Notes: generated by a model from the sequence alone, not told the origin. DNA of 64,000 bases from Eubacteriales bacterium (GCA_030524745.1 JAUNGC010000017.1:1-64000); one strand, 5' to 3'; numbered from the stretch's first letter, positions 26,678 to 36,480 are shown. Translations and numbers: made by a program.

Positions 26678-28342
26678 TTACCCCCATATTCCTTTCATCT
26701 CACAGATTTCAATGCTGTTTACATGCTCCTCATAATCGAATTTTGCCTGAAAAACGCCGCCCTTTTCCGGATAAAAAAGTTTGCTTCCTGCGCGTTCCCC
26801 GTCGTTTGCAAATATCTCCACCGTGCGGCGGTCCACAAAGATTTCCAACTTTGTTAATTTTTCAAGCCGCGTCACACAAGTCACAAAATGTGATCTGACC
26901 CCTTGCGTGGTCAAAAGCAGTTCCCCGTCCCTGCGTACCAGTCTGATTTCCGCATCCCTGCTCTTCCCAAGAAGAATTTCGAAATTCGTATCGCCGTCAA
27001 ACAGAAGCTTCGCATAATAGGAATTCCGGTTCAAATGCTTTAAACTCACATTCTGTCCCTTTATATCGCAATAGCATTTTCCCTTCTGCCGGTAAATTTC
27101 CGCTATTGGACGCTGGCAGAGCACGCCGTCCTTCACATACAACTCTCTCGGAATGGCCATGCTGCCATATGCGCCGTTCTCCTCCGGGCAATGCTCGTTG
27201 TAGAAATCGGAGATCCATCCGATTGCGATTCTTCTTCCCTCATGCTCAAAGGACTGCACCGCGTAAAAATTGCCAGCAAAATCATACAGTCCTTTTTTCT
27301 CCAACGCGAATTCCCCGTTCTGAAAACTTCCAATATAATAATAGGTAGGTTGAAATCTTCTGTGCTCATCCGAGTAAAACATCCAGGCGCCCGTTATTAC
27401 CGCTTTTCCGGCCAGGAAAAACAGGTCTGGACATTCAAAGGTGTAGACGCCTTCCGTTTTTTCCTGCAGCAGGATCCCCTTATAAGTCCAGCTTTTCCCG
27501 TCCTCCGACTGATACAGCGCCACAGAAGGAACTTCCCCGACGCGCGTGCCGATGACCATCTGCCAGCAGCCATCGTGCCAAACGACCTTAGGATCACGGA
27601 AATTATAAGAAAAATCCGCATTCGGTTTTTCAATGATAAGCGTTTCTTCCCCGAAATGAATGCTGTCCCGGGATTCCACCATCGTCTGATACTGCACAGT
27701 CTCCTGCTCGCTGTCCTCAGGCGGTCCGAAATGTCTGGTCAGATAAAACCTGATTCTGTCGTCCAACACCGCCGCGCTTCCGGAAAACGCCCCGCCTTTT
27801 TTATCAGCGGCTTCCAGAATCTCTTCCTGCGGCTCCAGCACGTAGGGAAGATGCACCCAATGCACGCAGTCTCTGCTCGCCGCATGTCCCCAGTACATAT
27901 GAGACCACTCCTGCGCATGCGGATTCGCCTGGTAATACATGTGGTAATATCCCTGATACCAGCATAATCCGTTCGGGTCGTTCAGCCAGTTTTTATACGG
28001 CGCGAAATGATACTGCTCTCTGCCGGGCGTCTGATACCATTGCGCCAGATCCTTTGTTTTCTCCCACGCTCCCTGCTTCCATTCCAGAAACAGAACGCCC
28101 CTGTCCAGAATGTTCTCCGTCTCCGACAAATAACAGATCGAAACCGCACATTCCGACAGCGCCACGTCATACGCGGTTTCCTTCTGCACCGGAATCCGCA
28201 GCAAGCGGTATTGATGCTCTCCCGCCGGATACTCCCGTCTGTTCCCGCTCCTGTCCGTAACGCTGACAGAACCGCGCTTTCCCTCGGTGGCTTTGGCGAA
28301 TATTTCCAGACATTCATAGTCCTCTGTATAAATGTCCCCCAT
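26678..28342 (-). CDS. GH32 beta-fructofuranosidase (sucrose/fructan hydrolase)
   Basis: A 554-residue glycoside hydrolase family 32 enzyme. All three active-site blocks are visible: NWLNDPNG with the nucleophile Asp near residue 122, FRDPKV, and FECPDLF with the acid/base Glu. About 100 residues precede the catalytic propeller and a beta-sandwich follows. There is no signal peptide, so it acts inside the cell on sugar brought in by the adjacent symporter. The start at 28342 has AAAGGAGG upstream. Expression is probably controlled by the LacI-type protein encoded next door. Confidence 0.93.
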   Translation of the reverse strand: MGDIYTEDYECLEIFAKATEGKRGSVSVTDRSGNRREYPAGEHQYRLLRIPVQKETAYDVALSECAVSICYLSETENILDRGVLFLEWKQGAWEKTKDLAQWYQTPGREQYHFAPYKNWLNDPNGLCWYQGYYHMYYQANPHAQEWSHMYWGHAASRDCVHWVHLPYVLEPQEEILEAADKKGGAFSGSAAVLDDRIRFYLTRHFGPPEDSEQETVQYQTMVESRDSIHFGEETLIIEKPNADFSYNFRDPKVVWHDGCWQMVIGTRVGEVPSVALYQSEDGKSWTYKGILLQEKTEGVYTFECPDLFFLAGKAVITGAWMFYSDEHRRFQPTYYYIGSFQNGEFALEKKGLYDFAGNFYAVQSFEHEGRRIAIGWISDFYNEHCPEENGAYGSMAIPRELYVKDGVLCQRPIAEIYRQKGKCYCDIKGQNVSLKHLNRNSYYAKLLFDGDTNFEILLGKSRDAEIRLVRRDGELLLTTQGVRSHFVTCVTRLEKLTKLEIFVDRRTVEIFANDGERAGSKLFYPEKGGVFQAKFDYEEHVNSIEICEMKGIWG

Positions 28343-28361
28343 ATTGTATGCCTCCTTTTTT

Positions 28362-28458
28362 GATATCGAACCGGTTTGATATTCGTCCAAAAACTCCGGC
28401 TCGATTTTGTCGAACCGATTTTATAAAAATATGATAACACATTTTCCTTTCAAGTCAA
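28362..28458 (-). promoter_or_regulatory. GH32 operon promoter with LacI-type operators
   Basis: Minus strand TTGACT (28458-28453), a 16-bp spacer and TATCAT (28436-28431). Downstream is a near-perfect palindrome, ATATCGAACC/GGTTTGATAT (centre near 28372), with the central CCGG typical of LacI-family operators. A second, degenerate copy sharing TCGAACCG lies at 28406-28425, at or just after the expected transcription start. This fits repression of GH32 and the symporter by the adjacent LacI protein. Confidence 0.7.
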
Positions 28459-28522
28459 TAAGGTTTTCCAACTTCTATATTTCTTCCAATTTTTACGCAT
28501 CCATATTGTACAACTTGCACAA

Positions 28523-29500
28523 TCACAAAGTATCCCCATCCTGATATTCCACCGGAAAGATTCGATCCGGCAGCGAATTTACTTCCTTGCGGATCAAAAG
28601 ATCGATATAAGCAACGCACTGATCCGCAAGACTGCTGATTGGCTGGACGATCGCATTTGGCTGATATGCGCCCACTCTGGTCACATAAGTACCGTCATAA
28701 GCTATCATACGCAGTTGTCCGGGCACGCTGATCTCCCGCAGCCGCGCCTCTCTTAAGCACGCCAGTATAACCATATCCGCGCCGAAAACAGCGTCCACTC
28801 CCGGATGCTGTTCAAAAAGCTGCACCGCGATTTCTCTGAAATCATTCTCCGCAAAAGCGTTGTGGGACATCACCATATCGGTCACCTCAATGCCGTTTCG
28901 CTTTAAGGTCTCTTCAAAAGATACGTGGTACTGATGCGCCGGCGTATTGACAATCCTGGCACCGCTGACCTGTACAATATTCCGGCATCCCTTTTCCAGA
29001 AATTTCTCCGCTGCGACGCGTCCCCCTGCCTCATGATCCGCCCGCACTACGGGAATTTTCTCCCCCAGATATCGGTCAAATGCGACCACCGGCTTTCCAA
29101 TTCTGGCGTATTCATCCTGCATGAGGGAATGCGCTCCCATGATGATGCCGTCCATCGTCTGCCGCCTCAGCATGGACAAAAATTCTTCTTCCATATTGTC
29201 GCGTTCTGTCGTCTCGCACACCATCGTCTTGTAACCCCGCCGATACAGCGCTTCTTCCGCATACCTTAAAAAGGTGCCGTAAAACGGATGCGCAACATCC
29301 GGAATTACAACCCCCACCAGATTCGTTCTCATATTTGATAAATTGCGCGCCAACTGGCTGGGCTGATAGTCGAGTTCCCTGATCGCCTGCTCCACCTTTG
29401 CCCTCGTTTCGTCGGAAACATAGCCGTTGTTGTTGAGTACCAGCGAAACGGTACTCTTTGCTACCTTCGCCCTTTTTGCCACATCGTTAATACTCGCCAT
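28523..29500 (-). CDS. LacI-family transcriptional repressor
   Basis: A 325-residue regulator. The N-terminal helix-turn-helix is SINDVAKRAKVAKSTVSLVLN, with the hinge helix ending YQPSQLARNLS. The remainder is a periplasmic-binding-protein-like sugar sensor beginning NLVGVVIPDVAHPF. It sits immediately upstream of the GH32-symporter pair, whose promoter carries matching palindromes, so it is probably a fructoside-responsive repressor. RBS AAGAAGGA. Confidence 0.92.
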   Translation of the reverse strand: MASINDVAKRAKVAKSTVSLVLNNNGYVSDETRAKVEQAIRELDYQPSQLARNLSNMRTNLVGVVIPDVAHPFYGTFLRYAEEALYRRGYKTMVCETTERDNMEEEFLSMLRRQTMDGIIMGAHSLMQDEYARIGKPVVAFDRYLGEKIPVVRADHEAGGRVAAEKFLEKGCRNIVQVSGARIVNTPAHQYHVSFEETLKRNGIEVTDMVMSHNAFAENDFREIAVQLFEQHPGVDAVFGADMVILACLREARLREISVPGQLRMIAYDGTYVTRVGAYQPNAIVQPISSLADQCVAYIDLLIRKEVNSLPDRIFPVEYQDGDTL

Positions 29501-29531
29501 TTGTATTCCTTCTTTGCTACATAAAATAAAA

Positions 29532-30071
29532 TTATCCCCCCTGCAGCATCGCTCCCGCCATCACAATACTCATCACCACCCCCGCCGCCGTAGCCGTCAG
29601 CGCTCCGGCAAGCGTGTAGCGTGTTTTTGTCACCTTTGCAGCCATGAAATAGACCGACATCGTATAAAAACAGGTTTCCGTACAACTCATCATAATCGAC
29701 GTAATCAGCCCCATCCTGGAATCCGTGCCATAGGTTTTGAAAATATCCAGCACCAGTCCTGTTGCTGCTGAGGAAGAAAACAACTTAATAAAAATGAGAG
29801 GAACCAGATCGGCGGAAAGGCCGATTTTCTCCGTCAGTCTTCCCACCGTTTGTCCCAAAAAACTCAGAAAGCCCGACGCCCGTAAAATCCCCACCGCCAT
29901 CATCAGGCCGATCAGCGTCGGCATGATCTGAACGACGGTCCTGAATCCGTCCGCCGCGCCCCTGATAAAATCTTCATATACGTTGCTTTTGTTGACCAGC
30001 CCATATGCCACAATATAAAAAATCAGAGCCGGAATAATGATGCTGGAAATATGTGCCAGAACATTTGCCAT
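29532..30071 (-). CDS. spmB: Spore maturation protein B
   Basis: A 179-residue polytopic membrane protein with a nucleoside-recognition (Gate) domain. Typical segments are EDFIRGAADGFRTVVQIMPTLIG and the C-terminal MMSCTETCFYTMSVYF. With SpmA it helps dehydrate the forespore core during sporulation. In most genomes spmA and spmB are adjacent; here they are separated by about 560 bp holding a small Gly/Pro-rich gene. RBS CAGGAAGGGC. Confidence 0.92.
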   Translation of the reverse strand: MANVLAHISSIIIPALIFYIVAYGLVNKSNVYEDFIRGAADGFRTVVQIMPTLIGLMMAVGILRASGFLSFLGQTVGRLTEKIGLSADLVPLIFIKLFSSSAATGLVLDIFKTYGTDSRMGLITSIMMSCTETCFYTMSVYFMAAKVTKTRYTLAGALTATAAGVVMSIVMAGAMLQGG

Positions 30072-30149
30072 ACGGGATCGCCCTTCCTGTAAGACATTCT
30101 TTTTTCATCTTATTCCGGCATTCTGTAAGACATTCCTGCTAACGAAAAA

Positions 30150-30356
30150 TTAAAAAATTCCCATAAGCAATGTCGCAATCAGGCCAATTGCCAAAAGTCC
30201 CGTCAAAACCGACATAAGGCATCCGGGCATCAGGCAGCAGCCCGTTCTCCTCCCCGGCGGCGGTGGCGGCGGGCCTCCCGCTCTCCCAAAACCGGCCGGA
30301 CCTCTCATAGGTCTTGGACCTCTTCCCGGACCTCCCGGGCCTCTTCCTGGACTCAT
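30150..30356 (-). CDS. Small Gly/Pro/Arg-rich protein with C-terminal membrane helix
   Basis: 68 residues. The first half is low-complexity (SPGRGPGGPGRGPRP, then GGPPPPPPGRR). The second half has two cysteines and a hydrophobic helix (LTGLLAIGLIATLLMG). The start at 30356 is supported by AAAGGAG and by a strong promoter about 70 bp upstream. The other overlapping frame (30139-30366) has no hydrophobic pattern or ribosome site and was rejected. It lies between spmA and spmB. No family is recognised, and a role in sporulation is only suggested by position. Confidence 0.65.
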   Translation of the reverse strand: MSPGRGPGGPGRGPRPMRGPAGFGRAGGPPPPPPGRRTGCCLMPGCLMSVLTGLLAIGLIATLLMGIF

Positions 30357-30421
30357 ATCTGCACACTCCTTTCCCGAGTATCCTCGCAATTCCAACTCGT
30401 CTGACCTGCGTGTTAATTTAT

Positions 30422-30450
30422 ATTATATATCCTGTTTCCCGGAAGCTCAA
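30422..30450 (-). promoter_or_regulatory. Sigma-A promoter of the small Gly/Pro-rich gene
   Basis: Minus strand TTGAGC (30450-30445), a 17-bp spacer and TATAAT (30427-30422). A vegetative-type promoter here implies the small gene is not made only in sporulating cells. Confidence 0.7.
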
Positions 30451-30634
30451 GATTTTCTCTTTCTCATGTGTTTTCTCATTCTCATGAAGAAATCCGCCGG
30501 TCTCCGGGCAGCAGTTCAGCCGCGGGCCGCGCAGTATGGATGATTATGAAATAAACTTTTCCATTAAATAAAATCTACCCATCCGCCAGTCAACATGTCC
30601 CACCTCCGTATAACCATGGCGATCATATCATTTC

Positions 30635-31273
30635 CTATCTTCGGTCCATTACCTTCGCAAACACTGCGCCCACCAATGTACTAACCAGCGTCGCTACAAT
30701 CGCAGGTCCCACGATCGCCGTCGGGGATACTGATCCATACTGGCTTCGGTACGCGATCATGGACACCGGAATGAGTTGCAGCGATGAGATATTCAGAATC
30801 AGAAATGTGCACATTTCATTGCTGGCAACGCGCCTGTGTCCGGCGGCATATACCTCTCCTGAGGTTTTATCCGCGCGGTTCAGATAGGCAGGATTTCCCC
30901 GTTCCGCCTCCAATTCGGCCAACGCCTCCATCGCTTTGAGGCCAGCCGGCGTGCACGCCCAGCCGAGACCCATAATATTCGCAATAATATTTGTGGAAAT
31001 GTATTCCCTTGCAATATGCCCTTTCGGGATCCTCGGGAACATGAACGAAACAAACGGTTGTATTCCTTTCGTCATTTTGGCGATCAGTCCCGATTTCTGC
31101 GCAATTTCCATCAGTCCCACCCAAAGTCCCATAATTCCGATCATGGTGATGCAAAGATCCACCGCTTCTTTTGCCGAGTCCAGCGCCGCATTGGAAACCG
31201 CCTCGATATTTCCCGTAAACGCACCGTACAAAATCCCAATCGCAATCATAAAGGCCCAAATATAATTCAGCAT
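30635..31273 (-). CDS. spmA: Spore maturation protein A
   Basis: A 212-residue membrane protein with the Gate/nucleoside-recognition fold. It begins MLNYIWAFMIAIGILYGAF, as SpmA proteins do. The conserved region NIIANIMGLGWACTPAGLKAM and the C-terminal CTFLILNISSLQLIP are present. The start at 31273 is chosen by family alignment; its ribosome site is weak, and an open frame extends 31 codons upstream. An 8-bp inverted repeat (CTTTGCAT/ATGCAAAG, 31326-31348) lies between it and the upstream gene. Works with SpmB in spore core dehydration. Confidence 0.9.
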   Translation of the reverse strand: MLNYIWAFMIAIGILYGAFTGNIEAVSNAALDSAKEAVDLCITMIGIMGLWVGLMEIAQKSGLIAKMTKGIQPFVSFMFPRIPKGHIAREYISTNIIANIMGLGWACTPAGLKAMEALAELEAERGNPAYLNRADKTSGEVYAAGHRRVASNEMCTFLILNISSLQLIPVSMIAYRSQYGSVSPTAIVGPAIVATLVSTLVGAVFAKVMDRR

Positions 31274-31362
31274 ACTCAAAACCGTTACTTTCCGCGCAAT
31301 TTGCAGTAACAAAATCCGCCCTTTGCTTTGCATCAAATATATGCAAAGACCGGGCGGAATAT

Positions 31363-32961
31363 TCACATCGCATTGAGCAGGCCGGAGATTCCTTTTTCCT
31401 TAAAAATCGTCTTATAATAGCCGATTTCATCCCGGATGATGCCGTCGATCACCCGCATACCCAAAAGTTCCACCGGAGCCTTGTCGTCAGTCAGAATCAG
31501 GTCTCCTTTATCGCAAAGTTCCAGCGTTTCCGCCACATGCTCCATCATATTCTTTAACTGAGGGTCCGACAGCAACGCCGCATTTTGGGTCAGCAGACCG
31601 GCGATCTGGGGATTCTGGGAAGCGAACAGTTCCCGGTTGGTGGAGCCGAGCACATTCACCGTATAAACTGTATCAAATACGCTGGAAATCGTATCCGTCA
31701 GGTATTCGTTGATGCTGCCTTCCTCCCCGGACTGCATATTCATGTTCACCACCATCACGCCGTCTTCCTTCAAATGCTCCCGGACCATGGTGAAAAATTC
31801 CACGGAAGACATCTGAAACGGTATCGTGATATCCTGATAAGCGTCCACCATGATGACGTCATACTTCTGATCCACCGCCTGCAAATAAGCGCGTCCGTCA
31901 TAGGTGGTCACACTGACCTCTTCCGGCAGTTCAAAATACTGCCGCGCCAGATCCGTGATCCTCTGGTCTATTTCCACGCCTTCCACAAAAATGCCGTCAT
32001 AATATCTCCTGCACTGTGTCGCATAGGTCCCGGTTCCCATTCCCAGAATCAGCACCTCCTGTCCGCTTGTCTGTTGTCCTGCCATCAGCGGAGCCGCCAG
32101 CGCATAATCATAATACATGCCGGTCAGAGAATCGTCCTTTTTTAAAATGGACTGCACGCCGAACAAAACGTTGGTGGACAGAATCACGCTGTCTTCATCC
32201 TCTTTGACCTGAAGATAATTATAAATCGATTCCCCTTCATAGACCAGGTCACTTTCCCAGAACGCGAAGCTGTCGGAATTCCCGAATATGCTGCAGAGCA
32301 CAAACAGAACCGCCGCCGCAACGCAGCCGGCCCGTTTTTCTTTCTTACTGATAAAGTACACCAGTCCCAACAGCAGCAGCACGCCGGAAAAAATCAGGAA
32401 CGTTATGGACGTCCCCACCGCCGGGATCGTCACAAAAGTGGGCAGAAACGTGCCGATAATGCTGCCGATCGTGTTAAAGGCGCCCAGCGTTCCCACAATT
32501 TTTCCGCTGTCCTCCAGGCTTCCCACCGTATATTTGGCCAGCGACGGCGTGACCGTTCCCAGCAAAAACAGGGGAAACACAAAAATGACCATACAGGCAA
32601 TAAACGCCGCCAGAACCAGAAAATTGCTGCTCACCGTCAGGATCAGAAGTCCCGACACGCCCAGTATCACATATTTCCCCACCAGCGGAATCGCCGCAAT
32701 CCATACGGCCGCCACCAGAATTCTGCGGTACAGCCTGTCCGGATTTGGATCTCTATCCGCGCTCCGGCCGCCCCAGACGTTTCCCAACGCCATGGCGATC
32801 ATAATGGTTCCGATGACGATCGTATAGACGATCTGGGAAGAACTAAAATACGGGGCCAGCAGTCTGCTGGCCCCCATTTCCACCGCCATTACGCTCATTC
32901 CCGCAAAAAATTCTGTCAGATAAAGATAAAGTTTGTTTTTCAGAATACTTCTGCCTTCCAT
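31363..32961 (-). CDS. Fused membrane/spermidine-synthase-like methyltransferase-fold protein
   Basis: A 532-residue protein. Residues 1 to about 240 form seven or eight hydrophobic helices, beginning YLTEFFAGMSVMAVEMGASRLLAP. From about 250 a soluble spermidine-synthase-like Rossmann domain follows, with the nucleotide loop VLILGMGTGTYATQ, the acidic strand end EGVEIDQRI and DVIMVDAYQD. Such fusions are widespread but their substrates are mostly unknown, so polyamine synthesis should not be assumed. Start 32961 is tentative (GGAAGGG twelve bases upstream); 32982 is an alternative. It lies directly after malQ. Confidence 0.85.
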   Translation of the reverse strand: MEGRSILKNKLYLYLTEFFAGMSVMAVEMGASRLLAPYFSSSQIVYTIVIGTIMIAMALGNVWGGRSADRDPNPDRLYRRILVAAVWIAAIPLVGKYVILGVSGLLILTVSSNFLVLAAFIACMVIFVFPLFLLGTVTPSLAKYTVGSLEDSGKIVGTLGAFNTIGSIIGTFLPTFVTIPAVGTSITFLIFSGVLLLLGLVYFISKKEKRAGCVAAAVLFVLCSIFGNSDSFAFWESDLVYEGESIYNYLQVKEDEDSVILSTNVLFGVQSILKKDDSLTGMYYDYALAAPLMAGQQTSGQEVLILGMGTGTYATQCRRYYDGIFVEGVEIDQRITDLARQYFELPEEVSVTTYDGRAYLQAVDQKYDVIMVDAYQDITIPFQMSSVEFFTMVREHLKEDGVMVVNMNMQSGEEGSINEYLTDTISSVFDTVYTVNVLGSTNRELFASQNPQIAGLLTQNAALLSDPQLKNMMEHVAETLELCDKGDLILTDDKAPVELLGMRVIDGIIRDEIGYYKTIFKEKGISGLLNAM

Positions 32962-32968
32962 GCTTTTC

Positions 32969-34459
32969 TTATACCCTTCCATAAAGCTTACAAAGCGTTT
33001 TAATATCTTTTGCAAGATCCTTCGTGAGATCTTCCTTCGTCATTCTCCAGCGCCAGTTCGTGCCCAGCGTGGAAGGAAAATTCATCCGCGCCGTATTATC
33101 CAGAAGCAGATAATCCTGAATCGGGATAATACACATCTTCGCCACGCTGGCAACCGCCGCGCGTATCATTTCCTTTGCCAGTTCCTCTTCGGATTCGTTC
33201 AGTCTGTTTAAGTAAGTGCGCAGCGCTTTCTTTTCCGCCTTTGTGATGCTTGACAGCCAGCCGACGATCGTCTCATTATCGTGGGTGCCGGTATAGGCTA
33301 CGCAGTTCGTTCCGTAATTGTGAGGCAGGTAATCGTTTGCGCCGCTGGAATCTCTGGCGTCAAAAGCAAATTCCAGAACCTTCATATTCGGGTAACCGCT
33401 GTCCGCCACCAGCTTCCGTACGCTGTCCGTCATATACCCCAGGTCTTCCGCAATGATATCCTGTTCTCCCAGACGGTTCTTGAGCACATCGAAAAGTTCA
33501 ATGCCGGGGCCTTTTTCCCAATGACCGTTTACGGCCGTCTTATCCCCTGCCGGAATGGAAAAATATTCATCGAAGCCTCTGAAATGATCGATGCGCACCA
33601 CATCATAGAGTTTAAAGCAATTGGCGATCCGCTGTACCCACCAGTTGTATCCGGTATTTCTGTGATATTCCCAGCGGTATAAAGGATTGCCCCAAAGCTG
33701 GCCGTCCGCTGAAAATCCATCAGGCGGGCAGCCTGCCACCGCTGACGGTTTCCGGTTTTCATCCAGTTGGAATAATTCCGGATGCGCCCACACATCCGCG
33801 CTGTCATACGCCACATAAATCGGAATGTCGCCGATAATGCGCACGCCGCTTTCGTTCGCGTATTCTTTCAGCGCCTTCCACTGTTTTGCAAACAAATACT
33901 GCAGCCACGCATAGAAACTGATTTCGTCCGCGTAGTTTGTCTTATAATACTGCATCGCGTTATCCCAGCGGCAGCGGATATCCTCCGCCCACTGGTCCCA
34001 GCTTACGCCCTCAAATACATCTTTAACCGCCATGAACAGACTGTAATCATCCAGCCACCAACTGCTCTCACGCCAGAACGTCTCAAATTCCGGATCAGGC
34101 GTCTCCTTGCTCTTCTCATACGCCTTTTTCAGCAAAGGCATACGGTTTTCATAAAGCTTTCCGTAATCGATGTCCCGCTCGTCCGATCCCATATCGCAGT
34201 TCTTCACTTCTGCTCTCGTCAGAAGCTTCGCCTTTACGAGTTCTTCCAGATCAATAAAATACGGATTGCCCGCATAGGTGGAAAAAGACTGGTACGGAGA
34301 ATCCCCATAGCTGGTCGGTCCGAGGGGAAGGATCTGCCAATACTTCTGTCCCGCCTTTTTCAGGAAATCAATCCACTGATACGCTTCTCTGGAAAAACAG
34401 CCGATCCCATGAGGGGACGGAAGGCTGAAAACCGGAAGCAAGATGCCGCTTTCTCTCAT
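32969..34459 (-). CDS. malQ: 4-alpha-glucanotransferase (amylomaltase, GH77)
   Basis: A 496-residue GH77 enzyme that transfers alpha-1,4-glucan segments between malto-oligosaccharides and releases glucose. Diagnostic segments are SLPSPHGIGCFS and KYWQILPLGPTSYGDSPYQS at the N-terminus, VRIDHFRGFDEY with the nucleophile Asp, EDLGYMT with the acid/base Glu, and YTGTHDNETIVGW. It lies 20 bp after the pullulanase gene: the debranching enzyme frees linear maltodextrins that this enzyme reshuffles. RBS CAGGAGG. Confidence 0.96.
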   Translation of the reverse strand: MRESGILLPVFSLPSPHGIGCFSREAYQWIDFLKKAGQKYWQILPLGPTSYGDSPYQSFSTYAGNPYFIDLEELVKAKLLTRAEVKNCDMGSDERDIDYGKLYENRMPLLKKAYEKSKETPDPEFETFWRESSWWLDDYSLFMAVKDVFEGVSWDQWAEDIRCRWDNAMQYYKTNYADEISFYAWLQYLFAKQWKALKEYANESGVRIIGDIPIYVAYDSADVWAHPELFQLDENRKPSAVAGCPPDGFSADGQLWGNPLYRWEYHRNTGYNWWVQRIANCFKLYDVVRIDHFRGFDEYFSIPAGDKTAVNGHWEKGPGIELFDVLKNRLGEQDIIAEDLGYMTDSVRKLVADSGYPNMKVLEFAFDARDSSGANDYLPHNYGTNCVAYTGTHDNETIVGWLSSITKAEKKALRTYLNRLNESEEELAKEMIRAAVASVAKMCIIPIQDYLLLDNTARMNFPSTLGTNWRWRMTKEDLTKDLAKDIKTLCKLYGRV

Positions 34460-34479
34460 AAAAAAATCCTCCTGTTATT

Positions 34480-36480
34480 TTATCTTCCTAATATAGTAAC
34501 GCTCATAGCTGCCGCGCGCACTTTTTCCCGTATCTCTCCTGCCGCCTGCAGGCCGCCGTTTCTGTCTCTGGTAAAACCTGCGCCTTCCGTAATCATCCGC
34601 CAACAGCCTTCCGGTAAGCCGATATCCGCATTTTCCCGTCCGGCATTATAAATAACGGCCAACTCTTTCCATTTGTCGGCGGCGGTTCCCGCAAGGCAGA
34701 AAGCCACCGTCCCTTTGGGCGCATCCAGAAATCTGATCCGGTCCAACGCTTCCATGCCGTCATTTTTCCAGATGGAAAAATCCTGATGCAGCGCAATCAA
34801 TCCCGCATAATATTCTACTAAATCATTATACTCATAAATCCGCGTCCAGTCCAGTTGATTTATGCCCGCGGAAGAACAATAACTGTCGCTGATCCCCAAT
34901 TTCGTCCTGGCGCCTTCCTCTCCGGCCTGGAAAAAAGGAATGCCCAGACAGGTAAAATAGATGCCTGCCGCCAGTCTGTTCTGCACAAGAACCGCTTCGT
35001 CTCTTTTCCGAAAATCCGGTTCCCCGCATTTTGTCAGACACAGTTTATCCCACAGCGTATAATTATCATGGGCGGAAACGTAAGAAATCACCTGTCCCGG
35101 CCCATGGGGGCGATAACCGCCCTTCTGGTCGCACCATGCCAGCACGGAAGAACGAATTTTATCCTCCATTCCCTCTTTCCCGTTCACAAATCCGGGTTCG
35201 CCGGCAAAGAATACGCTGCCTTTAATGCTGTCTCTGGTATCGTCGTTAAAAATCGCTATTTTTTCATCCAACAGTTCCACATTTGCTTTCACCGCCTGTT
35301 GAAAACCCGAAGCCATAGCCGTCGGTCCGCCGGCCCAGGGTTCGCCGTACATCAGAATCTGTTCTCCGTAAGGCAGTTCGTTGAGCGCCTTACGGATGGC
35401 GTTCATCGTTTCCGTATCGTGCAGACCCATCAGATCAAACCGAAAACCGTCCAGATGATACTCCTTTGCCCAGTATACTACCGAGTCTGTCATGAATTTC
35501 CGGTACATCGGCCGCTCGCTCGCCGTATCGTTGCTGCAGACGGAGCCGTTGGAAAAACTGCCGTCTTCATTCAAACGGTAATAGTAATACGGAACCGTCC
35601 TCTGAAACCAGGAATCCGGCGAATAGGTATGATTATAAACCACATCCATGACCACCCGGATGCCCGCGCTGTGCAGCGCCTGTATCATCTCCTTGCATTC
35701 CCGGATGCGCACCTCTCCGTGAAACGGATCCGTGGAATAGGAGCCTTCCGGCACGTTGTAGTTGACCGGATCATAGCCCCAGTTGAACTGCTCCGCACTG
35801 TCCGCCTCATCCACGGAGCCATAATCATACATGGGTAAAAGATGAACGTGCGTAATTCCCAGCTTCTTTAAATATGCCACACAGGTGGGCTTTGACAAAT
35901 CTCCGTCCAGTCCCGTCTGCATACAGGTGAAAGCTTTAAATTTTCCCCGATACCCGGACGGCACTCCGCTGTGACCGTCGTTGGAAAAATCTTTCACATG
36001 CACCTCATAAATCACCGGACTTTTCGGATTTTTTTCCGTCTGCAAAGCAACGTGCTCCTGCTCCCAGCCGTCGGGATTCGTCGCCGCGAGATCCGCCACC
36101 ATGCTGCGCTGTCCGTTCACGCCGCACGCCCTGCCGTAAATATCCGCGCACTCCTTCGTCTCTTTGTCCGCCGTCACCAGGTATGTATAATAAACCCCGG
36201 CCATATCTCCTTTTACAGCCGCCTGCCAGACGCCCTTTTCCCCGCGCGCCATCGGCATCTGCCGCAGAATTCCGCTTCCCGGTTCCTGATCGCTGCCGGT
36301 TTTGTAAAGCTTCAGTTCCACCCGCTCCGCGGTCGGCGCCCACACTTTAAAAACCGTCTGTTCCGGTTCATACGCTGCGCCCAGATCATCGCCTTCATAA
36401 AAATACTCCTGCGCAAACTGTTCTGATTCAAACAGTTCTTTCCACTGAAGCGGCGTTCTCTTTCCGGTCATATCCCGCAT
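34480..36480 (-). CDS. pulA: Type I pullulanase (GH13 debranching enzyme)
   Basis: A 666-residue enzyme hydrolysing alpha-1,6 branches of pullulan and limit dextrins. Residues about 25-125 are a CBM48-like beta-sandwich (FKVWAPTAERVEL), followed by the YGRACGVNGQRSMV segment and a GH13 barrel. The barrel carries VVMDVVYNHT, DGFRFDLMGLHD (nucleophile Asp), MYGEPWAGG (acid/base Glu) and VSAHDNYTLWDK. It has no signal peptide, so it acts on intracellular glycogen-like or imported glucans. RBS GGAGGGGAG. First gene of the pulA-malQ unit. Confidence 0.95.
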   Translation of the reverse strand: MRDMTGKRTPLQWKELFESEQFAQEYFYEGDDLGAAYEPEQTVFKVWAPTAERVELKLYKTGSDQEPGSGILRQMPMARGEKGVWQAAVKGDMAGVYYTYLVTADKETKECADIYGRACGVNGQRSMVADLAATNPDGWEQEHVALQTEKNPKSPVIYEVHVKDFSNDGHSGVPSGYRGKFKAFTCMQTGLDGDLSKPTCVAYLKKLGITHVHLLPMYDYGSVDEADSAEQFNWGYDPVNYNVPEGSYSTDPFHGEVRIRECKEMIQALHSAGIRVVMDVVYNHTYSPDSWFQRTVPYYYYRLNEDGSFSNGSVCSNDTASERPMYRKFMTDSVVYWAKEYHLDGFRFDLMGLHDTETMNAIRKALNELPYGEQILMYGEPWAGGPTAMASGFQQAVKANVELLDEKIAIFNDDTRDSIKGSVFFAGEPGFVNGKEGMEDKIRSSVLAWCDQKGGYRPHGPGQVISYVSAHDNYTLWDKLCLTKCGEPDFRKRDEAVLVQNRLAAGIYFTCLGIPFFQAGEEGARTKLGISDSYCSSAGINQLDWTRIYEYNDLVEYYAGLIALHQDFSIWKNDGMEALDRIRFLDAPKGTVAFCLAGTAADKWKELAVIYNAGRENADIGLPEGCWRMITEGAGFTRDRNGGLQAAGEIREKVRAAAMSVTILGR

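Noticed and set aside
30139-30366. 75-codon ORF overlapping the small Gly/Pro-rich gene
   Set aside because: The alternative frame lacks a membrane helix and a ribosome site, while the other frame has both.
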